Assembly: GCF_040712315.1 (NCBI RefSeq)
Contig: NC_134016.1
Coordinates: 27,413,503-27,477,502 of the forward strand
Direction: 5' to 3'
Length of the DNA: 64,000 nucleotides
DNA from: Castanea sativa
Lineage: Eukaryota > Streptophyta > Magnoliopsida > Fagales > Fagaceae
Part shown: one piece after another, positions 25,370 through 37,858 of the stretch
Numbering within the stretch: the stretch's first letter is position 1
Layout of the letters: every line of letters starts with the position of its first letter
Translations under genes and position numbers: made by a program
Notes under the pieces: generated by a model
What the model was told of the DNA's origin: nothing
Database searches by the model: none
The model's input: only the letters and a program-made list of their open reading frames with translations

Positions 25370-25818
25370 TCCAACAATTTTCCACATCATCATTTTAATT
25401 TATATAAAAAAAAATTATAAACAAAACAGTGAGAGAGTTCTATTAGGAGTTTTTCTTTCTCTCTTTTCCTTAATCCTAAATTTTTTTTTTTTTTACGTGA
25501 GTCTTTTTTTTCTTTTTTTTGAAACCTAAAGTGAGTCATTTAAAAAAAAATACAATTTTCCACATCATCATTTTAATTTATAATTTTTTTTAATTTTCTA
25601 AACTAAATAGTGAGAGAGTCCTATCAAGAGTTTCTCTCTTTTTTCCTTAATCCTAAAGTTTTTTATTTTAATTTTTATGTGAGTCTTTCTTTCTTTCTTT
25701 TTTTTGAAACCTAAAGTGAGTCCTTTTTAAAAAAAAAAAAAACAATTTTCCATGTCATTATTTTAATTTATAAATTTTTTTGAATTTTTTAAACTAAATA
25801 GTGAGAGAGTCCTAAAAG

Positions 25819-25875
<57 letters not shown>

Positions 25876-26870
25876 CCTTAATCCTAAATTTTTTTTTTTT
25901 GCTTATCTTTCTTTTTTCTTTTTCTTTTTTTGAAACCTAAAGTGAGTCCTTTTTTAAAAAAAAAAAAAAATTCTAACTTATGGTCTTTTTTTAAAACTAA
26001 ATAGTGAGAGAGTCCAAATAGGAGTCTCTTTTTTTTTTTCTTCCTTAATCCTAAAGTTTTTTTTACAAGAGTCTTTCTTCTTTTCTTTTTCTTTTTTGAA
26101 ACCTAAAGTGAGGTCTAATTAAAAAAAATTCATAATTATTAATTTATAATTTTTTTAAAATTTTTTAAACTAAATAGTGAGAAAGTCCAATTAAGAGGCT
26201 CTGTCTCTTTTTTCCTTAACATGAATTTTTTTTTTTTTTTTTACATCAATCTTTCTTTCTTCTTTTTTCTGAAACCTAAAGTGAGTCCTTTTTAAATAAA
26301 TAAATAAAATACAATTTTCCACATCATCATCTTAATTTATAAAAAAAAAAAAAATTAATTTTTTAAACTAAATAGTGAGAGAGTCCTATCAGGAGTCTCT
26401 CACTATTTTTTCCTTAATCCTAATGTTTTTTTTTATACATGAGTCTTTCTTTTTTCCTTTTTCTTTTTTTGAAACCTAAAGTGAGTCCTTTTTTAAATAA
26501 AAAATATAAAAAATACAATTTTCCACATCATCATTTTAATTTATAAAAATTTTAATTTTTAAAACTAAATAGTGAGAGAGTCTTAACAAGAGTCACTCTC
26601 TCTCTTTTCCTTAATTCTAAAGTTTTTTTTTTTAATATGTGAGTTTTTCTTTTTCTTTTTTCTTTGTGAATCCTAAAGTGAGTCATTTAAAAAAAAAAAA
26701 AATCTAACGTGTGGTCTTTTTTAAAATTAAATAGTGAGAGAGTCTTAACAGGAGTCTCTCTCTCTTTTTTCCTTAATCCTAAAGTTTTTTTTTACATGAG
26801 TCTTTCTTTTTTCTTTTTGAAACCTAAAGTGAGGTCTAATTAAAAGAAATTATAATTATGTTTTAATCCT
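25370..26870. repeat. eight-copy tandem array inside Helitron E
   Basis: Eight imperfect copies, each holding the blocks AATTTTCCACATCATCATTT (lost in some), AAACTAAATAGTGAGAGAGT, TTTTCCTTAATCCTAAA and GAAACCTAAAGTGAG. The last block recurs at about 25522, 25707, 25933, 26098, 26271, 26471, 26667 and 26818, spacing 150-226 bp. Confidence 0.85.
25821..25872. repeat. (CT)26 microsatellite
   Basis: An uninterrupted CT run that has expanded inside one unit of the Helitron E array, where the other units have only three or four CT pairs. Confidence 0.95.
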
Positions 26871-27186
26871 AATTCTATCATAAGTCTATCAAAAAGTCTA
26901 AAATTTTGGTTTTGTATTATATATAGATAATAATAATGATGTGACAAACTCTATGAATATGAGAATGCAATTTTTAGATCTACTATCAAGATAACATAGA
27001 TTAGATTGGTGGTGGATAGTAGATTTAATTGCAATTGAGTATAATGTGCAGTCATCACCATAGAATAGCCCATGCTAGGATATGTTATGTGAAACCAATG
27101 ATATGAAAGAAAATAAACCTTTAAGCAAAATAAGTACTTCTAATTTTTATTTAACTATCCCGTGTATCGCACGGGTTAGTGACTAG

Positions 27187-28837
27187 TTATTATTATTATT
27201 ATTACATTTTCCTATCTAAAGGATAAAGTAAGGAAGAAACTACAAAGTTGGAAAGGAATGCTACTATCTAGGGTTGGGAAAGAGATTCTCATTAAGGCAG
27301 TGGCATAATCCATCCCCACTTACACAATGAGTGTGTTTCAACTTCCGATTAAATTATGTGATGAATTAGATGCAATGTATGCAAGATTTTGGTGGGGACA
27401 AGTTGGGAATGAAAGGAAAATTCATTGGAAAAGTTGGGATAAATTATCAATTTCAAAGAAAGATGGTGGAATGGGGTTTCGAGACTTGAGAGCATTCAAT
27501 CTAGCTATGCTAGCTAAGCAAGGGTGGAGAATGTTACAAGAAGATGACTCCCTATTATATAAGTGTTATAAAGCTAGATATTTCCCACGGTCTACTTTTC
27601 TTGAGGCTGTTGAGTCACCAAATTGCTCCTTTGTTTGGGAAAGCATAATGGCAACACTTCCCATTCTTAAATCAAGTTGTTGTTGGAGAGTTGGAAATGA
27701 CTCTTCCATAAGAGTTCAGTGGGATAGATGGATCCCAAATCATCCAACACACAAAATCCTCTATCCGACAAATGAAGAAACAAAGGATTTGTTAGTTTTA
27801 GATCTTATTGATCCGGATTTGCATTGGTGGAGATGAAATTTTATCATGTCCATGTTTCATAGAGAAGATGCTGAAGCGATTTGTAGGATTCCCTTGAGCC
27901 AAAGATATGTTCCTAATGCAATTATTTGGCTCCTTAATAAGAATGGAATGTTCTCTATAAAATCTGCATACAGGGTAGCTACACAAGTTCTGAGGAGTGA
28001 AGATTGGACTGAAAATTCCAGTGGCTATGTAGGAAAACAAGTATGGGCTACTTTGTGGAAACTTTGAATTCCTAAAAAGATCAAGGTCTTTGGATGGAGA
28101 GCATGCCATGAGATTCTGCCAACATGTCTGAACCTTACTAAGCGACGAGTGGTTGATGATAGTATTTGCTTGAACTGCACTAGCTTTCCAGAATCGATCA
28201 TACATGTCTTGTGGGATTGTGATATTGCTCAAGATGTGTGGGATGGGAGCATATTGAAGCTGTAAAAGTGCTCACATGGACAATCTGACATGATCCAGCT
28301 TATTGAGTATTTGCTCAATCGACTTTCGTTGTAGGGTTTGGAACTGTTTTTGGTCTAATCTTGGTTCATCTAGAATCAATGGAATAGACTGCCACATGGG
28401 GGAATGTTTCAAGATCCAAATTGGCTGAATAAGAGGGATGCAAAATACTTGGAGGAGTATCGGGCAACCTAGGATCAGTAGAATGCATCTCCCTTTGTGC
28501 AATCAAGCAGTGATATATGGAAACTAGCTCCTCAATCTATTTTCAAATTGAACTTCAATGAGGCCATTTTCTCGTAGAGTAACAGTTCTTGGTTTGGAGC
28601 AATTATTAGAAATGATAAGGGCAAGGTGATGGCAGCCATGCCTGCCAAAGGTCCATCTGTGAGCAATAGTGAGGAAGCCGAGCTGCTAGCCTGTAGAAAA
28701 GCAAAGGAGTTTGCAACTAATGCTGGATTTTCAGAACTTGTTGTGTCAGGGGATAATGCTAATGTTATGAAAGCTATATCCTCTTCTATGGCTAACCAGT
28801 CATTGTTGGGGAACGTGGTGGAGGATGTTCATCAATT
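27187..28837 (+). pseudogene. 5'-truncated L1 LINE, zf-RVT and RNase H end
   Basis: Plus-strand reading 27327-27836 contains FWWGQVGNERKIHWKSWDKL and GGMGFRDLRAFNLAMLAKQG, the region following the RT palm in plant L1. Further on come KIKVFGWRACHEILPTCLNL and IIHVLWDC (zf-RVT), and finally FGAIIRNDKGKVMAAMPAKG with EEAELLACRKAKEFA (RNase H). Frames change and stops occur at about 27,836, 28,067 and 28,263. The RNase H reading ends exactly where the family-A LTR begins at 28838. The 5' half including the RT core is missing. Confidence 0.85.
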
Positions 28838-29861
28838 TGATAGGCCAAAAACGTATTGACCCCTCGTGATGAATTAATTTGATTAATTAGTTAAGTTTAA
28901 TTAATTAATTAATTTAACATGCAAACGCGTGGTAGCACAATCAAATCACCAATAAACTAAAGTACAGAAGAAAATAATTTTGACACGGTGATTTGTTTAC
29001 GAATGAGGAAAACTTCCAAGGCAAAAACCCCACCAGGTGATTTTAAGGTTACCACTCCTGAGAATCCACTATTATCAAAACAAGTGGTTACAAGTAAAGG
29101 AATTCCAGTACCTTCTACCAACCTACAATTAAACCCTTACCCTAATACCCAATTGGACTTGTTCTGTAGTGACAATCTCTCCTTTTGATGCACGGCTCCC
29201 AGTACATGACTAACCATTTGCGCGAATCCCAATACACGACTTCAATCACCAACTTGAGAAAGATGTTGGTTACAAAGTTCTTCAATTCATCTACACGATG
29301 AAGAACAAGAAGATGCTCTGTTACAAAACTCTATGGTGTATAAACACAGCAGCTTCTTCACAAAAGAGATGAACTAGGGCAAACTTTTTCTCCGATCACA
29401 AATTGCTTGAATAGGTTTTGCTCAATGCTTGTGCAACTTGTGTTCTATTTGACAGCCCTTAAAATAATTCTTTTATATGTCTAGGGTTATGAGAAAAGAA
29501 GGCCCAAAGACATATTCACGGATTGGAATCAAAACAAATCTAAAATTTTGTTTTTATTAAACCTCGACAGATAGCATCTGTCAAGATGCTGTCGAGCCAT
29601 AGGGCTGAAACAACTTCTTAAGCTCGATAGATACTAGCTGTCGAGATAGCTATTGAGCTTTAATGACATACACTTCTTCAGCTTGTTTCATGGACAGACT
29701 TGCATGGCTTTAACACTTGATTTTGAAACCTTGTTTCTTGAAGTATTAAAAACATCTTAAATCTACTCAAATACAAGTAAAGTGCATTTTGTCAAAGGAT
29801 TAGCCAATTACATAAAATAATGACATATGTTCCTAACAAGTGAAACACATATGTCCTAACA
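28838..29861 (-). repeat. family-A LTR 1 (minus orientation)
   Basis: 1,024 bp. Minus-strand reading starts TGTTAGGACATATGTGTTTC and ends TTTTTGGCCTATCA. It is homologous to the LTRs at 33784, 46611 and 51347. It carries several copies of TCGACAG/CTGTCGA and, on the minus strand, a TATA-like CATATAAAAGA. Its left flank CAATT is inside the LINE RNase H. Confidence 0.85.
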
Positions 29862-29873
29862 ATCTCCCTCTTT
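29862..29873 (-). promoter_or_regulatory. polypurine tract of family-A minus copy
   Basis: Minus-strand AAAGAGGGAGAT directly abuts LTR 1, as required for plus-strand priming. It identifies LTR 1 as the 3' LTR of a minus-oriented element. Confidence 0.75.
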
Positions 29874-30440
29874 GGCAATCCATAACAAAACCACAACAAA
29901 CAGATGAACATATGAGAGAAGTCATAAAACACTCAACTCATGCTCATTTGTTGAATACAATACAATCTATCTTAACATAAACTCTTGAAAAACTTTGCAA
30001 GAATAGAGTTCATGACAAGTAGACTTTGACAGCTTGTATTTCTAAAACACTTTAAACAAAACATATCAAGGCATCTTTATATGAAACATAAATAATAGAT
30101 TGCATACAAATAATAAGAAGCATGTGCATAGAGAGAGAAAAGAAACAACACATGTAAAGGTAGGTGAAGAAAAACATACATCATCACATATATATCAAAA
30201 AGATAAGCACAATGTATGTAAAAAAATGGTCACAAGACCTAAGGTATAAGAACAATGTATCTCTAAAAGAAAAAAGAAAAAAGAAAAAAAAAGATACAAG
30301 TAATCCTCATTACATCCCTCAAGATATCAGCACTCCCCCTAACAAAAATCTACTATATCCTAACTCTCCCCCTAAGAATGACTACTCTTATATCCAAAAC
30401 TACTCTCCCTTTTTGTCATGAGTGACAAAGAGTAAGAGTG

Positions 30441-31606
30441 TCAAGTAGACATCTCGTCAGAGCTGGAAGAGCTAGCATCTCCATCTTCACCATCATCGTC
30501 GTCGTCGGAACCATCATCGTTAGATGCCTCGAATGCCTCAAGAAGAGGAGAGAGAGACTCCATAAAGCCACCAAGGCAAGCCTGTCGTCTAGAAATACGG
30601 CCGACTTGGGTGTTCACCAGACACAACTCGGTAGAAAGTGTATCGAGGCGAGTATCCATGTGTTGAAGCTGCGCCATGATTGCATCTAAAGTCACACCTT
30701 CCGCTGAAGTAGAGGGAGTGGAGGTGGATGGAGCTGAAGGAGTGGGAGGAGCTGCCGAACCGGACCGCCTCGAACGAAATTGCACCTCACTCCGTTTAAC
30801 GGTAGCATAGTCAATGGCACACATGACGGAGAAATGGTCAAATGAGGGAAAAGGAACAGAAAAATGACATAAAATCCGCGTGATAGCTGAAGGAAAGATG
30901 AGCTTATCACAGGTCACCATATCCCTATACACATCTATGATAGAAATAATGAAATGTGAAGGAAAATCTATAAAGAGATCCTCAAGAAGGGACAACAGAA
31001 ATCGAGCACGGGGCTCTGTGATTGAGTTATAGTGAGAAAGAGGGTGCAAAACAAAAGTCATCACCATATTCATGAATCTAGGACCTTTAGCAAACATTGA
31101 ACATGGTGTAAACTGATGATCACCTTAATCAATTGGGCACTCGCAGAAAGCAGAGATCATCTCATCTTTGGACATAGTCCGCAGATGCTCACAATCGGGA
31201 TAGTTAGGATAAGCAACCCTCGGGACATGGAGTACATCGGATACCGAGTCTGGTGTGACTACTATGTGTGTATCTTAAACTCGAGTATGAAAGAGAGGTA
31301 CTAAAGAATCAATTCCATACAAGTTGGAGTAGAACTCCAGGATTAGCACGGAAGGACATGTGATCGAAACGTCACACAGTGACTCCCATTCCTGACTGTG
31401 AAAGACATTGGGAAGGTCAGTGTCAGCGAAATCCGACAAAATAACTCGGCGTTCCGAATGAACATCTTGTTTAGATAAGTTCTCTAAGAAGTCCTTTTGG
31501 ACTTTCTCATCACAGAACCGAACAGAAGAGGGGGTAAGATTAAAAGACAAAGAGGCCCTAGAACGAAGAGGGTTCTAGACGAAGTAGACTTATGTTTCGG
31601 TGCCAT
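30441..31606 (-). pseudogene. family-A second gene, minus copy (putative plant transposon protein-like)
   Basis: From ATG at 31606 the reading shows a frame change near the start and a stop near 31,275, then is open 31097-30441. Visible: FDHFSVMCAIDYATVKRSE, a coiled-coil-like LDAIMAQLQHMDTRLDTLST and an acidic tail of Asp runs ending SSSDEMST. A segment VVTPDSVSDVLHVPRVAYP matches the pattern I recall for the 'putative plant transposon protein' family (a Pfam entry; accession from memory PF20167). Its biochemical function is unknown. It occupies the place where pol would be in a complete element. Confidence 0.65.
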
Positions 31607-33494
31607 TGATACACTAACGTAAACAAGAAATAGAGGGAGAAGAAAGAAACACACAGAAAAGTCCCAAGCAGTTTAAATATACAGAAATATATATTGAATG
31701 TAAAGGACGTATGCATAATAATGCATGAACATGTGACATGCAACAGTAATATCATCATGTGCTTAGCCCAATCCAAACCTACCAGCACACAAACAGATTA
31801 ACTAATATACCACACATCTAAATGCATGAAAATATAGTTTTAATGCACATGAGATGCAATGCATGAAGTTTGTAAGATAAAATCTACAAAACCCATCCCA
31901 AAAGTTTTACAAAACCTCAATATTTTGAAAAATCTCCAAAAATTTTCAAAAACTCAAAACCTAGATATGAATGCATGAAAAGATCATGAAGAATGAGAGA
32001 AAGAGAGATCATACCAAGTGATTTGAAGCAAGAAAAGGTAGAAAATCACGTGGATTGAAAGGTTTTGAGAGAGAAGAGAGTGATTAGGAGGTGAACAGAC
32101 GTGGACAGATCGAGAGAGATTGAGAGAATGAGGATCAGATCGTGCTGAAACCTATATATAGGTGTTCAGTAAATCTCGACAGATAGAGGTGTCAAGAGGT
32201 GTCGATAGACGTGTCGAGATAAAAAGGCTTAGACAGATGCATCTATCGAGAGGTGTCCAGAGATGTCCACAACAGAAGCTCGATGGATCGAGAAGGTATC
32301 GAGGGGACAAGAGATTTCTCGATCGATCCACCTAGCTGTCAAGGGGTATCGAGATTGTGATAAGAATCAACTGAAGAGCTTGATAGATAGCCAGGTGTCG
32401 AGGAGCTGTTGAGATTGCTTAAAAACAGTTTTTCAAAAACAGAAAAACATAAATATGAATGCAATCAAGCATGCAACTCAACCAAGGATCCAAGCAACAT
32501 TTTAAAATCCTAAAATCATCTCTCAACAACAATTTTGATCACATTGATTCCAAAAACACACACACACACATGCTAAATAAGTCTAACCAATTTTATATTT
32601 CAAAAACAAGTCAAGATAGTTTAGTGAGCATACATTAACACATGTAAACCTTGTGATGGCCAAATCACATTGTACCTACACATGTATAAAAAATAGCAAA
32701 GAATTTTGCGTGTTGTGTGTGAAAACATCGCAAGATTGCATAAGTGTCTCTATGTTATGACGGTTTGAGATATGAAAAAATCACTTTAACTCACACACAA
32801 CTATAACTGTTTGATAGGGGCAATCACCTTCGAGGTACATCCTATAACTCTCACATCTCCTAAAAAACACGTTTGCAATCATTTTTTTAAAACATTTTGT
32901 TCTTTATGTTTTTGTTTTCTTTTCATATTTTTTATTAAACAAATCATGCATGGGTATACAAAAGAGAGAAAAGAAATACGTAATTATGTTAAGCTTTTTG
33001 ATATTGCCCTTTTGCTATGCCGAAGCATACAGATGTCATTTCATTATTGGCGGGTAATAGTAGTGAGATGGTTATTTATTCCTTTCTCTTAGGATTTTCT
33101 AGTCCTTCCTGTCAAATAGAGTGATACGAGTGTTAAGTACAAGAGATTACTTAATCTTACTCATCACAAACAAAGAGCCCCAAAGCTCGATTGCTTAGTT
33201 GTGCATAAGGATGCTCATCTAAGCTTTAAAAGATACAAAATTTAGAGAACTTTGTTTCAATGACCATTTTAAGGTTCACAAGAACCAATGTACACATACA
33301 CACACTGTTTTTGTATTTTTCTGAATTTTTTCAATTTTTTTTTAAATTTTTATATCAAAACAAAATAAATAAAAATGAAAATTAACAAACAAAAACATGT
33401 AAAACAAAACAAAGCAATGTATAAAACTAGACTGACTCAAGACAAGAAAGCAAACACACAAGTAATGCAATAAAAACAGATAGGAAGAGAGAAA
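31607..33494 (-). other. family-A internal non-coding region, minus copy
   Basis: On the minus strand, from 33494 down: AT-rich spacer; a cluster of TCGACA/TGTCGA motifs at about 32,410-32,165; a TATA-like run at 32160-32153; and a leader with a conserved intron (donor CACTTG|GTATGA, acceptor ACGTTAG|TGT; intron 32014-31614) just before the ATG of the second gene. It is homologous to 36,775-38,696 in the plus copy. Confidence 0.6.
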
Positions 33495-33643
33495 AAGTGA
33501 TTAAATCACTTGGAACCATTTTCCTTCCACACTTTGAAAGAACCTTTCCTTTTTGCAAACCTTTGAACTAGTGGTGAGGGGGAAGAATTAAGACCATTCA
33601 AGTTTGAAATAAACAGGAGGGCTTTGAGGGATCTCCAAGAGTT
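33495..33643 (-). pseudogene. gag 3' end of the family-A minus copy
   Basis: The reverse complement matches 36,640-36,780 of the plus copy (last ~45 codons and stop of the gag reading). Homology then switches abruptly near 33,644 to plus-orientation sequence from the element's 3' end. This is an inversion breakpoint. Confidence 0.7.
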
Positions 33644-33783
33644 GAGTGAGTTGAGTTGAGTGAATATGAGTTGAGTGATTTTATTGTATTCAACAAGTGA
33701 ATATGAGTTGAGTGATTTATGACTTCTCTCATATGTTCATTTGTTAGTTTTGGTTTTGTCACGAATTGCCAAAGGGAGAGAGT
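33644..33783 (+). other. plus-orientation 3' end of family A, with PPT
   Basis: 33,679-33,783 matches 46,507-46,610 (TTTTATTGTATTCAACAAGT, then ATGACTTCTCTCATATGTT). A purine tract AAAGGGAGAGAG follows, next to LTR 2. LTR 2 therefore has a PPT on its left and a PBS on its right. Confidence 0.7.
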
Positions 33784-34804
33784 TGTTAGGACATATGTGT
33801 TTCACTTGTTTAGAACATATATCATTCATTTATGTAATTGGCTAATCCTTTGACAAAACACACTTTACTTGTAATTGGGTAGAATTAGGATGAGTTTTAT
33901 ACTTCAAGAAACTGTGTTTCAAGATCAAGTGTTGAAGTCATCAAGTCTGTTCAAGAAACAAGCTGAAAAGTGCAAGTTCATTAAAGCTCGATAGCTAGCT
34001 CGACAACTAGCATGTGTCGACGTTTTAAGAGCTGTTCCAGCCCCATGGCTCGACAGCTGCTCGACAACTTCTCAATATTTCTATCTATCGAGATTTAAGA
34101 AAAACAGATTCTAAGTTTTGTTTTGATTCCAATCCGTGGATGTGACTTTGGTCTTTCTTTTCTCCCAACCCTAGACATATAAAAAGACTATTTTAAGGGC
34201 TGTCAAAGAGTACGCAAGTTGCACAAGCATTGAGAAATCTTTGTTCATGCAAATTGTGACTTGAGACGAAGTTCTTACCCTAATTCATCTCTCTTGTGAA
34301 GAAGTTGCTGTGTCTTTGCACCGTAGGGTTTTGTAACCAAGCATCTTTTTGATCTTCATCGTGTGGATGAATTGAAGAATTTTGCAGCCAACAATCTTCT
34401 CTAGTTGGTGATTGAAGTCGCATACTGGGATCCGCACAATTAGTTAGTCACGTACTTAGGAGCCGTGCATTGAAAGGAGAAATTGTCACTACAGAACAAG
34501 TCTAATTGGGTATTGAGGTAAGGGTTCAATTGTAGGTTGGTAAGGTACTTGAGATTTCTTTACTTGTAACCACTTGTTGTGATAATAGTGGAATTTCGGG
34601 AGTGGTGACCTTAAAATCACCCGGTGGGATTTTTGCCATGTAGGTTTTCCCCATTCATAAACAAATCACTGTATCATTTATTTTCCGCTCCATACTTTAG
34701 ATTATTGGTGATTTGTTTGTGCTACCACGTATTTGCATGTTAATTTGATCAAATAATAACTTGGCTAATTCATCACAAGGGGTCAATACGTTTTTGGCCT
34801 ATCA
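33784..34804 (+). repeat. family-A LTR 2 (plus orientation)
   Basis: 1,021 bp from TGTTAGGACA to GGCCTATCA. It has a cluster of CTCGACA-type motifs (about 33,990-34,090), a TATA-like CATATAAAAAG near 34,174 and a short run into PBS. It serves as the 5' LTR of the plus element 33784-47618. Confidence 0.9.
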
Positions 34805-34806
34805 AG

Positions 34807-34818
34807 TGGTATCAGAGC
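34807..34818 (+). promoter_or_regulatory. primer-binding site (initiator tRNA-Met)
   Basis: TGGTATCAGAGC, complementary to the 3' end of plant initiator tRNA-Met, two bases after LTR 2. This is the usual primer of plant Ty1-copia-related elements. Confidence 0.9.
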
Positions 34819-34874
34819 AAGCACACTTTGATTAGGGTTAATCTTTGTGTGTGATCCATTGACCCCTGTTTGTC

Positions 34875-36774
34875 ATGGATAGAGGTCAGTCTCTTATTAT
34901 ACCTCCATTGTTTGATGGTACTAACTATGCATACTAGAAAGTACGCATGAGAGCTTTTTTGCAATCACTAGATGAGAAGGTGTGGCAAGCTGTGGAGATA
35001 AGCTGGACCAAGCCTAAAGAAGTGCTGGACAATTGAAATGAAGCTAAGATCAAGGCAGTAAACTTCAATAGCAAAGCATTGAATGTCTTATTCAGTACGG
35101 TCACTAATGAGGAGTTCAAGAAGATATCCTCCACTAAAACTGCTAAGAAAGCATGGACCATCCTCCAAACAACCTACGAGGGAACAAAGGTTGTAAAAGA
35201 TTCGAAGCTACAGAGGCTTACTACAAGCTTTAAAAAAATTAAGACGGAGGAGCATGAGTCGTTCGATGAATTCTATGCCAAGCTCAAGGACATAGTGAAC
35301 TCAGCCTTCAATCTTAGGGAAACCATTCCTGAACTTAAGATTGTGAGGAAAGTGCTCAAATCTCTGCCTGAGAGATTCCATGCCAAGAACACAGCAATAG
35401 AGGAATCAAAAGATATTGACAAGATTCCTCTGACTGAGCTGGTTGGTAATCTACAAACCTACGAGCTAGGGTTGACAAGAAATGGCAAGTTAGGTAAAGG
35501 CAAGAGCATGACACTAAAGGCCAAGAGCAGCGAGACAGATGAGTCTTCAGACGATGAAGATTCTAAGATGAAGTCCTACATCACCAGGCAATTCAAGAAA
35601 TTCATGAAAAATGCCAATGGAAAAGGCTTTGACAAGGACCGTAGGCAATCCAATTCTTCTCAGTTCAAGAGCCAAGATAAAGGGAAGAAGGATGCTAGGG
35701 ATGGCGGTCAGTACACTGTTCTCGCAGGACCTAAGTGCTTCGGGTGTCAGGGCTTCGGTCACATGAAACAAGAGTGTCCCGCATATCTCAAGAGCATTGG
35801 GAAGAGCAAGGCACTTGCTGCTACTTTGAGCGACACTGAGCCTGAGGATGATTCTGACAATAAGGATGACGGAATTTTGAATGCCTTCACTGCCACTGTC
35901 AATCCTACCGAAGGGATCGTTGAAAATGTGCATCAAGAAGAAGAATTGGTGGAATCTAAGTTTGAAAAGATGGATGATCAAGATGATATCTATACAGCCT
36001 ATGAGAAACTGTACAAGCTTTCTGAGAAGTATGAGAAACTCTATAGGCTAGCCACCAAGAAACTCAGTGATGTGGAACTTGACCGTGAAGAGCTTTCCAC
36101 TAAGTTTGATGAAGCTAATCAGACTATTGGGGCACGGAGATTCGAGAACAATTTCTTAACTGAGAACCAAGAAGCTTGAAGCGGAGCTGTTTCAAGTTAG
36201 AGCTCAATTGGAGAGGACATCAAGTGTGAAGCTGGATAAGATGCTTAGCATTCAGAAATCTTCTTCTAGTCGAATAGGATTGGGGTATGAATTCTCTTCC
36301 TCTAATATTGCTTCTGCTAGTACTACTATTTTTGTTCCTCCTGCTAATAATATTAAAATTGAGAACAATGATGATAAAACTGAATTAGTAAGTGAGAACC
36401 TAGACAAGGGTAAGTCCATCTTAGGAGCACCCTCTAAGCTTGAGAAGAAGGAAACTAAAAACCCTAGGACTAAAAAGGCTAACTCTCAAAAGCCTAAACA
36501 GAAGAAGCAACATCTCTGTCATCATTGTAGTATTGCCGGTCATACTCGACCAAATTGCTATAAGTGGTTAGCCACTCAACAGAGCAATGACATGATAGCA
36601 TTTGGGAACCAGAATCAGCTTCAAACCTCTCTTACTCCTCTTGGAGATCTTCTCAAAACCCTTATGTTTCTTTCAAACTTGAATGGTTTCAATCCTTCCC
36701 CCTCATCACTGGTTCAAGGGTTTGCAAAAAGGAAAAGTTCTTCCAAGGTGTGGAAAGAAAAGGGTTCCAAGTGA
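34875..36774 (+). pseudogene. family-A gag (copia-type, two zinc knuckles)
   Basis: A structural polyprotein of the element particle. From ATG 34875 (MDRGQSLIIPPLFDGTNYAY) there is a TAG at codon 21 (34935-34937), where copia gags have Trp, and a further stop before 35,043. It is then open to 36179 and, after a frame change, 36208-36774. Domains: a UBN2-type capsid (FDEFYAKLKDIV, LKSLPERF), the first zinc knuckle CFGCQGFGHMKQEC, a coiled-coil region (YEKLYKLSEKYEKLYRLATK), then a second knuckle CHHCSIAGHTRPNC about 250 residues later. Nothing resembling protease, integrase or RT follows. Confidence 0.85.
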
Positions 36775-37858
36775 TTTAATAACTTTTTCTCTCTCTCTCT
36801 CCTTCTTGTCTTGTTTCTGCATTACTTGTGTGTGTTGCTTTACTGTTTTGAGTCAGTCTAGTTTTATGCATTGTTTTGCTTTGATTAACATGTTTTTAGT
36901 TGCTTACTTTCAGTTTTTGTTTTATTTTGTTTTTCAGATAAAAATAAAAAAAAAATTGAAAAATACAAAAATAGTGTATATATGTGTACATCGGTTCTTA
37001 TGAACCTTAAAATGGCCTTTGAAACAAAGTTTTCTAAATTTGTATCTCTTGTAGCTTAGATGAGCATCTCTATGTACAACTAAGCAAGTGAATTTTGTGG
37101 CTCTTTATTTGTGATGAGTAAGGTTAAGTGATCTCTTGTACTTAACACTCGTATCACTCTTTTTGACGGGTAGAACTAGAAAATCCTAAGAGAAATGCAT
37201 AAATAACCATCTCACCACTGTTACCCACCAATCATGATATAACATCTGTATGCTTCGGTATAGCAAAAGTGCAATGTCAAAAGCTTAACATATTTCGGTA
37301 TTTCTTTTCTCTCCTTTGTATACCCATGCATGGTTTGCTTAATAAAAAGAAAATATGCAAAGAAAATAAAAGCAAAAACAAAAATACTTTAAATATGATT
37401 GTAAGCGTGTTTTCTAGGAAATGTGGGAGTTATAGGATGTACCTCAAAGGTGATAGTCCCCATTAAACAATTATGATTGTGTGTGAGTTAAAGTGATTTT
37501 CTCATATCTCAAATCGTCATAACTTTGAGACACTTATGCATTCTTGCGATATTTTCACACACAACACGCAATATTATTTGCTACTCTTGATATATGTGCA
37601 AGTACAATGTGATTTAGCCATCACAAGGTTTACATGTGTTGATGTATACTCACTAAACTGTCTTGACTTGTTTTTGAAATATAAAATCGGTTAGACTTGT
37701 TTAGTGTGTACGTGTGTGTTTTGGGATCCATGTGCTTAAAATTATTGTTAAGAGATGATTTTGAGAGTCTAATATGTTGATTAGATCATTGGTTGAGTTG
37801 CATGCCTGATTGCAGTCATGTCTGTGTTTTTCTCTTCTTGAAAAACTGTTTTTAAAAG
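36775..37858 (+). other. family-A internal spacer where pol is absent
   Basis: AT-rich, non-coding. Short readings at 36683-37003 and 37269-37466 show no domain. The homologous part of the minus copy (31.6-33.5 kb) is equally non-coding, so the absence of pol is a family trait, not a local deletion. Confidence 0.65.

Larger units (their letters stand above)
25344..27186 (+). mobile_element. Helitron E with canonical 3' end
   Basis: The 3' terminus is textbook: perfect 6-bp hairpin CCCGTG-TATCG-CACGGG at 27159-27175, 7 nt, then CTAG at 27183-27186 and a host T. The 5' end is unclear; the start near CAACAATTTTCCACATCATC resembles that of Helitron D. The body is mostly a tandem array. No replicase is encoded. 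Confidence 0.6.

Noticed and set aside
25370..26870. Possible CRISPR-like array
   Set aside because: Plant nuclear DNA; units are long, degenerate and without unique spacers. It is a minisatellite inside a Helitron.
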